Below, one piece after another: positions 8,201 through 16,197 of a stretch of 50,851 nt of DNA. Made by a program: the position numbers and the translations under genes. Origin of the DNA: Oscillospiraceae bacterium (lineage in GTDB: Bacteria > Bacillota > Clostridia > Oscillospirales > UBA929); contig JAIRUW010000054.1 of the NCBI GenBank assembly GCA_031254195.1, positions 1-50,851 on the forward strand, read 5' to 3'. Below the pieces are notes generated by a model, which saw nothing but the letters and a program-made list of their open reading frames with translations, ran no database searches and was not told the DNA's origin. Position 1 is the first letter of the stretch, and each line of letters starts with the position of its first letter.

Positions 8201-9780
8201 GTACAAAAGCGCTGGAACAGGCAACTACCGCGAGCAGGGCCAAGGGAGATTTTCTCTCCAATATGAGCCACGAGATGCGCACTCCGCTCAACGCGATCAT
8301 CGGCATGACGGCAATCGGCAAGCACTCGGCAAATATAGAGCGCAAGGACTACACATTGAACAAAATCGAGGACGCGTCGGCAAATCTGCTCGCCGTCATC
8401 AACGATGTGCTGGATATGTCGAAGATTGAGGCCAACAAGCTGGAGCTTTCGCCTATCGAGTTCAACATCGAGCGGATGCTGCAAAAGGTGGTTTCCGTCG
8501 TCAAATTCCGTATGGACGAAAAGCGGCAGCAATTTGACGTGCATGTGGGGGTCAAGGTTCCGCACTATATTGTAAGCGACGACCAGCGGCTTTCGCAGGT
8601 CATCACCAACCTGCTCTCCAACGCGTGTAAATTCACGCCGGAGGATGAGGGCGTCATCAACCTCAGCGTATCGCTCGTTAAGGATGAGGAAGGGTTATGC
8701 ACACTGCGTTTTGTAGTGGAGGACAACGGGATTGGTATCTCCCCGGAGCAGCAGGATAAACTTTTTCACGCGTTCGCGCAAGCGGACAGCGGGACCAGCC
8801 GCAAGTTCGGCGGCACAGGGCTTGGGCTGGCCCTATGCAAACGCATCGTCAAGCTGATGGGAGGGAAAATATGGGTGGAATCCGAACGGGACAAAGGCTC
8901 GCGATTCATCTTCACCATCAAAGCGGCTCGCGGAAAGCAAAGCCTGATGTCACTGCTCGGCCCCGGCGTCAAGCGGGAGGATTTGCGCGTCTTTGTTGTT
9001 GACGACGATACGTATATGCGGACTTTCATCAAAGGCGTATTTGACCATATTGGCATACACTGCCATGCGGCGGCCGGCGGCCCCGAAGCGCTCCGTATAG
9101 CGGAGGAAAGCGGCAGTTGCGACATTTACTTTATAAAGTGGCGTATGCCCGGTATGGACGGCATCGAGCTGACGAGGCGTCTCAAGGCGCGCGGGGGCGA
9201 CAAAGAGCCCTTTGTAATCCTTATCTCTGGCGACTGGGCGGCCATCAGGGAGGAAGCGCTGGAAGCGGGTGTGGACAAATATCTGATGAAGCCGCTGTTT
9301 TCTTCCACCCTCGTCGAGTGTATCAACGAATGTCTGGATGTTGAAAGCGCCCACCGCAGCGAGAGCTTTATGGATAAAACACACGGTATATTTACCGGCA
9401 AGAGGCTGCTGCTTGCCGAGGATGTGGAAATCAACCGCGAGATCCTCATATCGCTGCTGAGCGATTCGGGACTTGCCATAGACGAAGCCGAAGACGGTTT
9501 GCAAGTGCTTAAAATGGTCAAAGCAGACCCCGAGCGGTATGACCTTATATTTATGGATATGCAAATGCCTCATATGGACGGGCTGGAGGCGACGCGGCGG
9601 ATTCGCGCCCTCCCCTCCCCCCATGCCAAAGAGATGCCCATCATAGCCATGACAGCCAACGTATTCAGGGAGGATATTGACCGGTGCCTGGAAGCCGGCA
9701 TGAACGCCCATGTCGGCAAGCCGCTGGACATCGACGATGTTTTGGCGGTGCTGCGAAAGTATTTGCGAAAGGCCCATTGA
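5215..9780 (+). CDS. Soluble multi-GAF/PAS hybrid sensor histidine kinase with pseudo-receiver and receiver
   Basis: A 1521-residue signalling kinase without signal peptide or membrane helices, so a cytosolic sensor. ATG 5215 follows AGGGGAGG by 7 bases. Order: three tandem GAF-like repeats (about 20-190, 200-375, 380-560; each has a conserved '..FW G.V..E' strand and an 'F.DD' stretch), two PAS domains (about 565-680 and 690-800, 'PISLIIFDDDIKVIDCNEAV' and a sister copy), a fourth GAF (about 815-985), HisKA with SHEMRTPLNAIIGM (H1019), HATPase_c with NLLSNACKF, DNGIGIS and FGGTGLGLALC (about 1130-1240), then two receivers. In the first receiver (about 1258-1375) the phosphoacceptor position is K1308 (FIKWRMPGMDG). 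The second (about 1395-1515) has a normal D1448 (FMDMQMPHMDG). The output target is not evident; the response regulator at 14.0 kb is a candidate partner only. Confidence 0.93.
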   Translation: MPKSQKTSDRLQLLERRAAISDALNAAIEIFTSHSEGLFEEIMSDGLRVIAKVAGFDRAAIYQKLGEKDQLEQTYLWKGITIPLEDNMLIVPYIPPVTRWLETLLKDDCIHVHAESATEDEADFLKLFEVKEAFLVPIFTYGIFWGVVSLENCSAHRIFEEDCLDVLSAAARLCANGFIRMKTAQYAADAYVKLLHREQLIEVLNNTANKFLSQGGESFEELLNDGLWPIADRAGVDRIAVYSSVDTGEGKRFGQIYRWNKKEKGSVPLDDHMRLLPDLPMITNWLNILMSGQSVTLCFNSMTEDEKIFFAQFGAKSVMLVPVFMHGEFWGSVVFQNNTSTRRFDSDDEALFHSAAHLCANAIIRQKMKKDADEAFDKLKYRELLTEALNKAAIMSLSQSEKTFEDMMTVGVGLIADAIYIDRLSVWRNFVMPDGLHSSQIYRWDRRSGGTTAPTPGLSDLSYDTLAPRWTDILSKNETINSPLSHLPKEEAALLHSFGVVSAFITPIFVGNIFWGFVLFEDRQVERFFDDDCAEMMRSAAFLFVNTVLRSEMEEKIFSANSFNRAILDSAPISLIIFDDDIKVIDCNEAVLNLFHCERQYLSENFWEFSPETQPDGVRSMDHGLFYMKQALSGEIKAFEWLHRSSIGELIPCEVSLKHIDRDGANVWLASIYDLRNIRRIEEIATEAEELARSIKEASPISYILFDSQMRIIDCNDTTLRIFRCPDKQFLIDNYWDVFLPETQPDEKAPFENALEMRDKAFAEGQSTFERMQRSIDGELIPMENTLTPLMYKGERYIISYKYDMRHTKKLTESVRERGMQLAARLEQQELMADISNGLVASGNTEAMVNEALAKIGRYYDVSLMLVFRIDFGRRKTDLAYSWIADGLQLRMVGMNLFTLATGYFPDELPEDGDTPMIICQDTATSPVHDFRRLTEVDISAFICVPLYVESRLWGFMSVEQCHMPREWKESEEEFIAMTASTLAGAIMRDIYDKERTKALEQATTASRAKGDFLSNMSHEMRTPLNAIIGMTAIGKHSANIERKDYTLNKIEDASANLLAVINDVLDMSKIEANKLELSPIEFNIERMLQKVVSVVKFRMDEKRQQFDVHVGVKVPHYIVSDDQRLSQVITNLLSNACKFTPEDEGVINLSVSLVKDEEGLCTLRFVVEDNGIGISPEQQDKLFHAFAQADSGTSRKFGGTGLGLALCKRIVKLMGGKIWVESERDKGSRFIFTIKAARGKQSLMSLLGPGVKREDLRVFVVDDDTYMRTFIKGVFDHIGIHCHAAAGGPEALRIAEESGSCDIYFIKWRMPGMDGIELTRRLKARGGDKEPFVILISGDWAAIREEALEAGVDKYLMKPLFSSTLVECINECLDVESAHRSESFMDKTHGIFTGKRLLLAEDVEINREILISLLSDSGLAIDEAEDGLQVLKMVKADPERYDLIFMDMQMPHMDGLEATRRIRALPSPHAKEMPIIAMTANVFREDIDRCLEAGMNAHVGKPLDIDDVLAVLRKYLRKAH

Positions 9781-9805
9781 TTTATCAGTGCCCGTGTAGT
9801 ATAAT
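9777..9805 (+). promoter_or_regulatory. Promoter of hppA
   Basis: TTGATT (9777-9782, overlapping the kinase stop codon), a 17-base spacer and TATAAT (9800-9805). Confidence 0.7.
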
Positions 9806-9859
9806 CAATCGGAGTGGCATTCGGGCCGCATATATCATAGATTTTAGGAGTTGGTTACG

Positions 9860-12043
9860 TTGATTGAAAACCTGTTTTGGATTGGCTACGTAGGCGCCGC
9901 CGCCGCCCTACTGTTTGCCATCCTGCAAATCCGCAAAGTGTTCACTTACTCCGAGGGCACCGAGACGATGGTAAAGATCGCGTCCGCGATCCGTAAAGGC
10001 GCAAACGCTTTTATGAAGCGTCAGTACAGCACGGTTGCCATATTCCTCGGCGTCATGTTTGTTATTTTGACAGCGCTCGCGTACATACCGCTGCTGCTGG
10101 GCAACGAAGCGGGGTACATCAATCCGTACACACCATTCGCCTTCCTAACGGGCGGCACCTTAACCGCCCTTTGCGGAGTTATCGGCATGAAAATTTCCAC
10201 CAACGCCAATGCCCGTACCGCTTATGCCGCAACCGACAGCCTCAACAAAGCGCTCCGTGTGTCTTTCGCGTCGGGGTCTGTCATGGGCTTCGTTGTCAAC
10301 GGGCTTGCGATTTTGGAGATTACGATATGGTATATGCTCCTGAAATACGTATTCGGAGAATCCAATGATATAATCGCCTACACGATGGTCACGTTTGGAA
10401 TGGGCGTCGCCGTTGTGGCCGTTTTCGCCCGTGTCGGCGGCGGTATTTTCACCAAGGCGGCCGATGTGGGCGCCGACCTTGTCGGCAAGGTGGAAGCCGG
10501 TATCCCCGAAGACGACCCGCGCAACCCCGCCGTCATTGCCGACAATGTGGGCGACAATGTGGGCGATGTGGCCGGCATGGGCGCCGACCTCCATGAGTCT
10601 AACTCCAACGCTCTGGTGGCAACCATTGCCATCAGCTTTGGCGCCGGATACGGAATCGCCGGATTTATGCTTCCGATCATTGTATCGGTGGTTGGCATTC
10701 TCTCCTCGATTTTAGGCACCTTTTTCGTGCGTACCAAAGAAAAGGCAGACCAAAAAACGCTCTTGAGTTCCCTGCGGCGCGGCGTCTATATCGCCGGAGG
10801 CATAGCGGCCATCGCTACCCTGCCGCTGATTATGTTTGTCGCCAACAACGCGGATCTCGACCCTGAGTTTGTAGCTAGGGGAACCGCCACCATGGCAGAC
10901 AATGCCTGGGGGCTTTACGGTGCGGTTGTAACAGGCATTGTTGCCGGCTTCATCGTCAGCTTGTTTACCGAGTATTTCACCTCCGACGCCAGCAAACCGA
11001 CGCGGGAACTCGCCGCCTCCAGTGACACCGGCGCGGCTCCTTTGATGATCGGCGGCCTGTCTCTCGGTATGAAATCTACCGCCGGCCCAATCCTGACCAT
11101 ATCCGCCGCCGCGATTGTCAGCTTTATTATATCCGGCGGATTCAGGTATATCAGCGACGGTTTTTTATGGGACTATAACATGGGGCTTTATGGCATCGGG
11201 CTTGCCGCGGTCGCCATGCTTGCCACCAACGCCATCATCCTAGCGACCGACGCCTTCGGCCCCGTCGCCGACAACGCGGGCGGCATCGCGGAGATGGCGC
11301 ACCTTCCCGCGGAAGTGCGCGAACGTACCGACGCCCTTGACTCCCTTGGAAACACCACCGCGGCCACCGGCAAAGGCTTCGCGATCGCCTCCAACGCCTT
11401 CACCGGCCTGGCGCTTCTAGTTTCCTATGTGAACATTGCGCAGGACGCGATGGGCGATAAACTGCTCAATCTCTCCATCGTAAATCCGCCCGTTTTGATT
11501 GGATTTTTTATCGGCTCAGCCGTGGTATTTCTCTTTGCCGCGCTTTGCATGTCCGCCGTGCAACGCGCGGCGCAAAGCGTTGTTAAGGAAGTCAGACGCC
11601 AGTTTAAGGAAATCAAAGGATTGTTGACCGGCGAGCCCGGGGTTGAGGCCGATTACGCCACCTGCGTCGATATATGCACACGCGGCGCGTTAAAGGAAAT
11701 GATTGCCCCCGCTATGCTGGTCATCCTTGCGCCGATTGCCACCGGACTCCTTTTGAGCGTGGAAGGTGTGGTAGGCTATCTTGCCGGCATCATCGTCACA
11801 GGTTTTGCTATGGCGGTCTTTATGATGAACGCCGGCGGCGCGTGGGACAACGCAAAAAAATATATCGAAGCCGGAAACCACGGCGGCAAAGGCAGTGACA
11901 ACCACAAAGCGGCTGTCATCGGCGATACGGTCGGCGACCCGCTCAAAGATACCGCCGGGCCTTCATTCAACAACGTGATTACCGTTTCCTGTACCGTTTC
12001 CATCGCGTTTATCGGCGTAATCACCGCTTTCTCGATTATGTAA
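9860..12043 (+). CDS. hppA: Membrane-bound ion-translocating pyrophosphatase
   Basis: Couples PPi hydrolysis to H+ or Na+ export across the cell membrane. 727 residues with about 16 hydrophobic segments, the family's normal length. TTG 9860 is chosen because TAGGAG lies 9 bases upstream; TTG 9851 would abut it. The PPi/Mg site is intact: 'GADLVGKVEAGIPEDDPRNP' followed by two DNVGD copies and GADLHES (about 205-255), and near the C-terminus GDTVGDPLKDTAGPS. The motif GNTTAATGKG (about residue 497) has Ala where K+-independent enzymes have Lys, so a K+-dependent enzyme is predicted. H+ versus Na+ specificity cannot be read by eye. Single-gene unit with its own promoter and a strong terminator. 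Confidence 0.96.
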   Translation: MIENLFWIGYVGAAAALLFAILQIRKVFTYSEGTETMVKIASAIRKGANAFMKRQYSTVAIFLGVMFVILTALAYIPLLLGNEAGYINPYTPFAFLTGGTLTALCGVIGMKISTNANARTAYAATDSLNKALRVSFASGSVMGFVVNGLAILEITIWYMLLKYVFGESNDIIAYTMVTFGMGVAVVAVFARVGGGIFTKAADVGADLVGKVEAGIPEDDPRNPAVIADNVGDNVGDVAGMGADLHESNSNALVATIAISFGAGYGIAGFMLPIIVSVVGILSSILGTFFVRTKEKADQKTLLSSLRRGVYIAGGIAAIATLPLIMFVANNADLDPEFVARGTATMADNAWGLYGAVVTGIVAGFIVSLFTEYFTSDASKPTRELAASSDTGAAPLMIGGLSLGMKSTAGPILTISAAAIVSFIISGGFRYISDGFLWDYNMGLYGIGLAAVAMLATNAIILATDAFGPVADNAGGIAEMAHLPAEVRERTDALDSLGNTTAATGKGFAIASNAFTGLALLVSYVNIAQDAMGDKLLNLSIVNPPVLIGFFIGSAVVFLFAALCMSAVQRAAQSVVKEVRRQFKEIKGLLTGEPGVEADYATCVDICTRGALKEMIAPAMLVILAPIATGLLLSVEGVVGYLAGIIVTGFAMAVFMMNAGGAWDNAKKYIEAGNHGGKGSDNHKAAVIGDTVGDPLKDTAGPSFNNVITVSCTVSIAFIGVITAFSIM

Positions 12044-12060
12044 ATACATATTAATATTAT

Positions 12061-12096
12061 GCGAGGGCGTCAGAAATGACGCCCTCGCTTTGTTTT
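12061..12096 (+). terminator. Strong intrinsic terminator of hppA
   Basis: A perfect 12-bp stem GCGAGGGCGTCA / TGACGCCCTCGC (12061-12072, 12077-12088) with a GAAA loop, followed by TTTGTTTT. Confidence 0.9.
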
Positions 12097-12101
12097 GCAT
12101 G

Positions 12102-12129
12102 TTTAACCGCCCCGCAACGCTGGAATAAT
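12102..12129 (+). promoter_or_regulatory. Possible promoter of znuA-znuB
   Basis: TTTAAC (12102-12107), a 16-base spacer and AATAAT (12124-12129). Weak match. No clear Zur or MntR palindrome was seen. Confidence 0.3.
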
Positions 12130-12175
12130 AAAGGCAGGACCACAAAATTCGCAATGCGTAAGAAAGGATTTTGCT

Positions 12176-13066
12176 ATGAAACGATGGTTTTGCTTGGTTT
12201 TTCTCATACCGCTTCTGTTATTGCCCGGGTGCGGGCAAGCCGTTGCGGAGGCCGGCACGGAAAACGCCCTCCGCATTGTCGCCACCAGTTTTGTCCCGTA
12301 TGATTTCACGCGGGAGATCACCGGCGGCAGCGCGGGGCTGACCATGCTCCTCCCTCCCGCGTCGGACAGCCATTCCTTCGAGCCTACCGTACAGGACATC
12401 CTCATGATCCAAAATTGCGACGTGTTCATTTACGGCGGCGGCGAATCGGACGTCTGGGTAGAAAGCCTCTTGAGAACATTGGAACCAAGCCGGATGAAAA
12501 TCATCAGGATAATAGACTGCGTCGAAGACAACGGCGCTGCACAGGACGAGCATGTTTGGACGTCCCCCATCAACGCGAAGCGGATTGCGCAAGCAATCGC
12601 GGACGCCGTTTGCGAGGCAAACGAGGCAAATTCCGAGCTATATATGTCTAACACCGCCGGGTACCTGCAAAAGCTGGATGATTTGGACGCGGCGTTTCAT
12701 GCGGTGATTGGTGGCGCGGCGCGCAACACCATCGTCTTTGGCGACCGTTTCCCCTTCCGCCATCTGGCGGACGCTTACGGATTGACCTACTTCGCCGCGT
12801 TCCCCGGCTGCTCCGACAAGACGGAGGCCGGCGCCAAGGCCATCGCGCTCCTAATCCGCAAGGTCAGGGACGAAAATATCCCCGTGGTATTCCACACAGA
12901 GCTGTCAAACCGACAAACAGCGGAAACGATTCGTGAGAGCACCGGCGCGAAAATCCTGCCGATGTATGCCTGCCATACCGTCTCTCGCGAGGATTTTCTA
13001 GGAGGCGTGACCTATCTGGAGCTGATGACGCGCAATGTAGAAGCGCTGAAAGAGGCTCTTTGGTGA
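12176..13066 (+). CDS. znuA: Metal ABC transporter substrate-binding lipoprotein (ZnuA/TroA family)
   Basis: Captures a divalent metal, probably zinc or manganese, outside the membrane. 296 residues starting MKRWFCLVFLIPLLLLPGC, with a lipobox LPGC, so lipid-anchored. The four expected metal ligands are in place: H66 (SHSFEP), H126 (EHVW), H196 (FPFRHLA) and an acidic residue E242 in FHTELSNRQ. No long His-rich loop of the zinc-specific type is present, so Zn versus Mn is open. RBS AGAAAGGA about 7 bases before ATG. Its stop overlaps the permease start. Confidence 0.9.
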   Translation: MKRWFCLVFLIPLLLLPGCGQAVAEAGTENALRIVATSFVPYDFTREITGGSAGLTMLLPPASDSHSFEPTVQDILMIQNCDVFIYGGGESDVWVESLLRTLEPSRMKIIRIIDCVEDNGAAQDEHVWTSPINAKRIAQAIADAVCEANEANSELYMSNTAGYLQKLDDLDAAFHAVIGGAARNTIVFGDRFPFRHLADAYGLTYFAAFPGCSDKTEAGAKAIALLIRKVRDENIPVVFHTELSNRQTAETIRESTGAKILPMYACHTVSREDFLGGVTYLELMTRNVEALKEALW

Positions 13067-13935
13067 TTGAAATACTGTTTTTGCCGTTCTTTGTCCGTGC
13101 CGTCATTGTCGGGCTTTTGGTGTCGCTCTGCGCAGCGCTGCTGGGCGTGAGCCTTGTGCTCAAACGGTATTCCATGATCGGCGACGGGCTTTCGCATGTG
13201 GGGTTTGGCACACTGGCCGCGGCGGCGGCTTTCAACGTAGCGCCGCTGGCCATTGCCACCCCTGTTGTCGTGCTGGCGGCTTTCCTGCTGCTGCGCGTCA
13301 GTGAAAGCAGTGCCATCAAAGGGGACGCGGCCATCGCGCTGATTTCTGCCGGTTCGCTCGCCGTCGGCGTCGTCACTGTCTCGCTGGCCGGGACGAACAC
13401 CGACCTTCATGGGTATATGTTCGGCAGCCTGCTGGTGATGACAAAGAACGACGTCCTGCTGAGCGTGATGCTCGCGGCCGCCGTCCTTACGCTGTTTATC
13501 CTGTTTTACCATAAAATCTTTGCCGTCACGTTTGACGAGACATTTGCCCGCGCAACCGGCGTCAAAGCGGGCCTGTATAACATGCTGATCGCGTTGCTGA
13601 CGGCTGTCACCATCGTCTTGGGGATGCGGATGATGGGCGCGCTGCTCATCTCCGGTTTGATCATCTTCCCCGCGCTTACGTCCATGCGGGTCTGTAGGCG
13701 GTTTGCAACGGTTACGGTCTGCTCGGCGGCTGTCTCCGCCGTCTGCTTCCTCCTCGGCGCCGCCGGTTCCGTCGCCCTTGACACGCCGACGGGAGCCAGC
13801 ATCGTCCTTGTGAATATAGCCGTTTTTCTCTTATTTATGGTCGTCCCCCGGCTGTTTTCGGTTGCCCGACTGCGTTTTCGCGCTGCGGCTCTCGCCGTCA
13901 GAGCCGCTCTCGGCCATGGTAGGCCCTCCGTGTGA
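13063..13935 (+). CDS. znuB: Metal ABC transporter permease (ZnuB/TroC, ABC-3 family)
   Basis: 290-residue integral membrane channel for the importer above. Eight or so hydrophobic helices. Family landmarks are 'LLGVSLVLKRYSMIGDGLSH' near the N-terminus and 'GMRMMGALLISGLIIFPALT' before the last helices. GTG 13063 overlaps the znuA stop (GTGA), with GAAAGAGG about 8 bases upstream, so the two are translationally coupled. The ATPase gene that normally sits between or beside them is missing. The 3' end overlaps a small antisense ORF. Confidence 0.9.
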   Translation: MIEILFLPFFVRAVIVGLLVSLCAALLGVSLVLKRYSMIGDGLSHVGFGTLAAAAAFNVAPLAIATPVVVLAAFLLLRVSESSAIKGDAAIALISAGSLAVGVVTVSLAGTNTDLHGYMFGSLLVMTKNDVLLSVMLAAAVLTLFILFYHKIFAVTFDETFARATGVKAGLYNMLIALLTAVTIVLGMRMMGALLISGLIIFPALTSMRVCRRFATVTVCSAAVSAVCFLLGAAGSVALDTPTGASIVLVNIAVFLLFMVVPRLFSVARLRFRAAALAVRAALGHGRPSV

Positions 13936-13983
13936 TTTCTTCTTCAGCACTTCTTTTTTGTCGATCTGACTGTCTTTGGGCAT
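13831..13983 (-). CDS. Small hydrophilic 50-residue ORF antisense to the end of znuB
   Basis: Minus-strand ATG 13983 is preceded by GCGAGGTGATACGA, a near-perfect Shine-Dalgarno (GAGGTGAT) at ideal spacing. The peptide is Lys-, Ser- and Gly-rich, starts MPKDSQIDKKEVLKKKSHGG, has no hydrophobic core and ends GDDHK. It overlaps 105 bases of znuB on the other strand. The ribosome binding site is the main evidence. The function is unknown, and an unstructured peptide or chance ORF remains possible. Confidence 0.4.
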   Translation of the reverse strand: MPKDSQIDKKEVLKKKSHGGPTMAESGSDGESRSAKTQSGNRKQPGDDHK

Positions 13984-14048
13984 TCGTATCACCTCGCCAT
14001 AGTTTGCGCTTTTGCGGGGTGATTATGCGCTGGTGTCACCTTACATCA

Positions 14049-14714
14049 CTACTTCAACAGATTCTGTAACGCGATCTTAAACTCCTGTTCCCGTCCCTTA
14101 AAGACCGCCGACGGTTTGGGAACAAATCGTATCATGTCCCCCTCTTTGATGATTTTCTCGGCTTCCGCAAATAAATACTCCATCGTCCGCACGGCATGGG
14201 CGGTTGTAAAGCCGCCGGTTTCCGCCGTTTCCGCGAAAAACCGCTGTACATCCTGATTCAGTGCCGCTATATCATCCGTCCGCTCGCCGATGATGACATA
14301 TAAATCCTCGCTGAGCTGCTTCAACTCCCGCTTTTGCGCCTCTAAAAGCAAGTGCAGTTCAATCCTCTTGGCCAGCAGCGGCGGGGAAAACGGCTTGTGG
14401 ATGTAATCCACCGCGCCGAGGGACAGCCCCTCCAGCTCGCTTTCAGGGTCGCGCCGCGATGTGAGGAATATGACGGGGATATGCGCCGTCTCCGCCTTGT
14501 CCTTAACCTCCTTGATGACGTCATACCCGCTCATGTCGGGCATTTCGATATCCAGCAGAATCAGGTCGGGGGATACGATCTCAAGGATATTCAACAGCTC
14601 CGCGCATGACGCGATGGTAATCACATCATATTGATCGCTCAGGGTCTTCTTTACCATGGCAAGATTGGTCGCGCTGTCGTCTACCATGATGATGGTTTCT
14701 TTGATGTTTTCCAT
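14049..14714 (-). CDS. Response regulator with receiver and C-terminal helical region, last gene of the pilus unit
   Basis: 221 residues. Residues 1-125 are a CheY-like receiver: acidic pocket VDD at 11-13, phosphoacceptor D55 in LLDIEMPDMSG, Thr in FLTS and Lys in HKPF. After it comes a coiled-coil stretch (LLLEAQKRELKQLSEDL) and about 80 helical residues without a DNA-binding or enzyme domain I recognise. GGAGG lies 9 bases before ATG 14714. It begins 24 bases after the stop of a minor pilin, so it is probably co-transcribed with the pilus genes and may act by protein contact, as PilG/PilH do elsewhere. That role is inferred from position. Confidence 0.85.
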   Translation of the reverse strand: MENIKETIIMVDDSATNLAMVKKTLSDQYDVITIASCAELLNILEIVSPDLILLDIEMPDMSGYDVIKEVKDKAETAHIPVIFLTSRRDPESELEGLSLGAVDYIHKPFSPPLLAKRIELHLLLEAQKRELKQLSEDLYVIIGERTDDIAALNQDVQRFFAETAETGGFTTAHAVRTMEYLFAEAEKIIKEGDMIRFVPKPSAVFKGREQEFKIALQNLLK

Positions 14715-14738
14715 TTTTCCCAGCCTCCTAAGGCATTA

Positions 14739-15233
14739 TTATTGTAGTCCTATCGGTCTTGCCACGTATTCTCTGCTTGTTCCTTCGGTGCTTCCTCTAT
14801 TGTATAGCGTCAGTTCAACAATACAAACATCACCGCTTCGTCTAAAATCAATGTCTACCGTATAATTTCTATAGAAACCCTCATCGAGTACCAGTCTAGC
14901 ATTTGATTGGTCGTTAGTGGTGCTTCTCCTAAGAAAGCCATTGCTATCAATAAAATATGTGACATATCTGTTTGTTCCATTTACGTTTGTCCTAATGGTA
15001 AATGTACTTCCTTCATTGATGATTTCTGTTAAATCCGCAACTTCGCTCATAATAATCGCCGAGAGGTTATCCAGCAAGGTGTTGACCTCCGCCAGCTCGT
15101 TCGCGTTGACATACGCGTTGTACATCGGCAGGAAAACCGTCGTGACAGCCATCATGATGATGGACATGACCAGCATTGCCACGATCAGTTCCGTCAATGT
15201 CACGCCCTGCTTATTTTTGAGCCGCTTGAGCAT
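14739..15233 (-). CDS. Type IV prepilin-like protein (minor pilin)
   Basis: 164 residues. The short leader MLKRLKNKQG is cut before VTLTELIVAMLVMSIIM, a class III prepilin signal with Glu at mature position 5 and a ~22-residue hydrophobic helix. ATG 15233 is chosen because AGGAGG lies 8 bases upstream; a GTG at 15242 would overlap that RBS. The head domain (residues ~60-164) is beta-rich and not recognisable. It resembles PilW/PilJ-type minor pilins by position after a PilV-like gene. Base composition falls from about 53% G+C in the helix-coding part to about 37% in the head. Confidence 0.85.
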   Translation of the reverse strand: MLKRLKNKQGVTLTELIVAMLVMSIIMMAVTTVFLPMYNAYVNANELAEVNTLLDNLSAIIMSEVADLTEIINEGSTFTIRTNVNGTNRYVTYFIDSNGFLRRSTTNDQSNARLVLDEGFYRNYTVDIDFRRSGDVCIVELTLYNRGSTEGTSREYVARPIGLQ

Positions 15234-15245
15234 GGACAACACCTC

Positions 15246-15572
15246 CTATGGGTCAGGAGCAAATGCAATAAAGCCATTCGTATCATCTGGATCTGTTACT
15301 TCAATTCCTATTGTGATAGTTACTCCGTTAACACTAAAATCAATACTAGCTGGACTTCCACCTACGCCTCTTAATGCGTCATTATAGCTGTTCTGCATAG
15401 CATTCGCATCTTGCATCGACGTCGAAGTTATCCGCAGGGAGGTCATAATCATCATCGTAACAGCGGCTATCAGGACGGCGAAAATCAGCAGGCTGGTAAT
15501 GCCCTCCACCAATGTCTCCCCCCGCGTCCCTTTGAGGATGGCCCGGGCCTTATCGCTCCATTTGCGCCGCAA
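15246..15572 (-). CDS. Short type IV prepilin-like protein (PilV/GspI-like)
   Basis: 108 residues. A basic leader ending KGTRG is followed by ETLVEGITSLLIFAVLIAAV, the prepilin cleavage site with Glu at +5 and a hydrophobic helix. The start codon is TTG 15572, with AAGGGGG about 8 bases upstream. The head is only about 60 residues, typical for the smallest minor pilins that prime assembly. It sits between pilO and the next minor pilin with a 3-base spacer to the following Shine-Dalgarno. Confidence 0.8.
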   Translation of the reverse strand: MRRKWSDKARAILKGTRGETLVEGITSLLIFAVLIAAVTMMIMTSLRITSTSMQDANAMQNSYNDALRGVGGSPASIDFSVNGVTITIGIEVTDPDDTNGFIAFAPDP

Positions 15573-15597
15573 ACCGTTCGCCCCCTTCCGCGTCAGC

Positions 15598-16197
15598 CTA
15601 TTCTATGCCGTTCAGCAGGGTTACTACGAATGTCACCCTTACCTGCTCCAATTCCGCGCCCGGGTCTTCCTGATGCAAGGAAAACGAGAGGCGGCTGACG
15701 CGGATGTCGCTGTTTTCGTCAACAGCGTCCAGCAGGCTCTTGACCGCGTCATAATCGCCGCTGACCGTCATCGGCACCGTGACGGCGGAAAACGCGGCGT
15801 CCCCGCCCGGCGTTTCCCCGCCCTCCCTGGGGACACGGAAATCCGACGGGTCGCCCAGGGTGTAGCCGGTCACGCTGAGGCTGTTGTCCCTGCAAAGCCC
15901 GGTCAGCATCCGCCCCAAATCGGTGTTTTTCCCGGCCAGCAGATAGATGGCCTCCAACTCCCTATATCTCGCCTTCGCGTCTTCGTTTGTGCTTCTCACG
16001 CCGGCCTCGTCGGCCAGATCCGCCCTCACTTGCATCTGCTGTATCAGTAAATCGTTGTATTCGTCCGTCTTTTCGGCATACAGGTTGTAATTCGGGAGAA
16101 AGACGAATTGGAACGCCAAATAGAACAGTCCGACGACCGACGCGACCAGCAGCAGCCGTTTTTCCCGTTTGTTCAGGCCCGCTTTCTGCTCCTGCAT
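15598..16197 (-). CDS. pilO: Pilus assembly protein PilO-like
   Basis: 199 residues. A short cytoplasmic N-terminus (MQEQKAGLNKREKRLLL), one membrane helix (about 16-36), a coiled coil and a small alpha/beta domain, the PilO/GspM plan. ATG overlaps the stop of the pilM-pilN gene by one base (TAATG), showing translational coupling. PilO normally pairs with PilN as the inner-membrane alignment complex linking PilM to PilC and the pilins. Assigned mainly by topology and operon position; sequence conservation in this family is low. Confidence 0.75.
   Translation of the reverse strand: MQEQKAGLNKREKRLLLVASVVGLFYLAFQFVFLPNYNLYAEKTDEYNDLLIQQMQVRADLADEAGVRSTNEDAKARYRELEAIYLLAGKNTDLGRMLTGLCRDNSLSVTGYTLGDPSDFRVPREGGETPGGDAAFSAVTVPMTVSGDYDAVKSLLDAVDENSDIRVSRLSFSLHQEDPGAELEQVRVTFVVTLLNGIE

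Noticed and set aside
12040..12175. Metal riboswitch upstream of znuA
   Set aside because: Only the hppA terminator and a short leader are present; no conserved riboswitch core was recognised.
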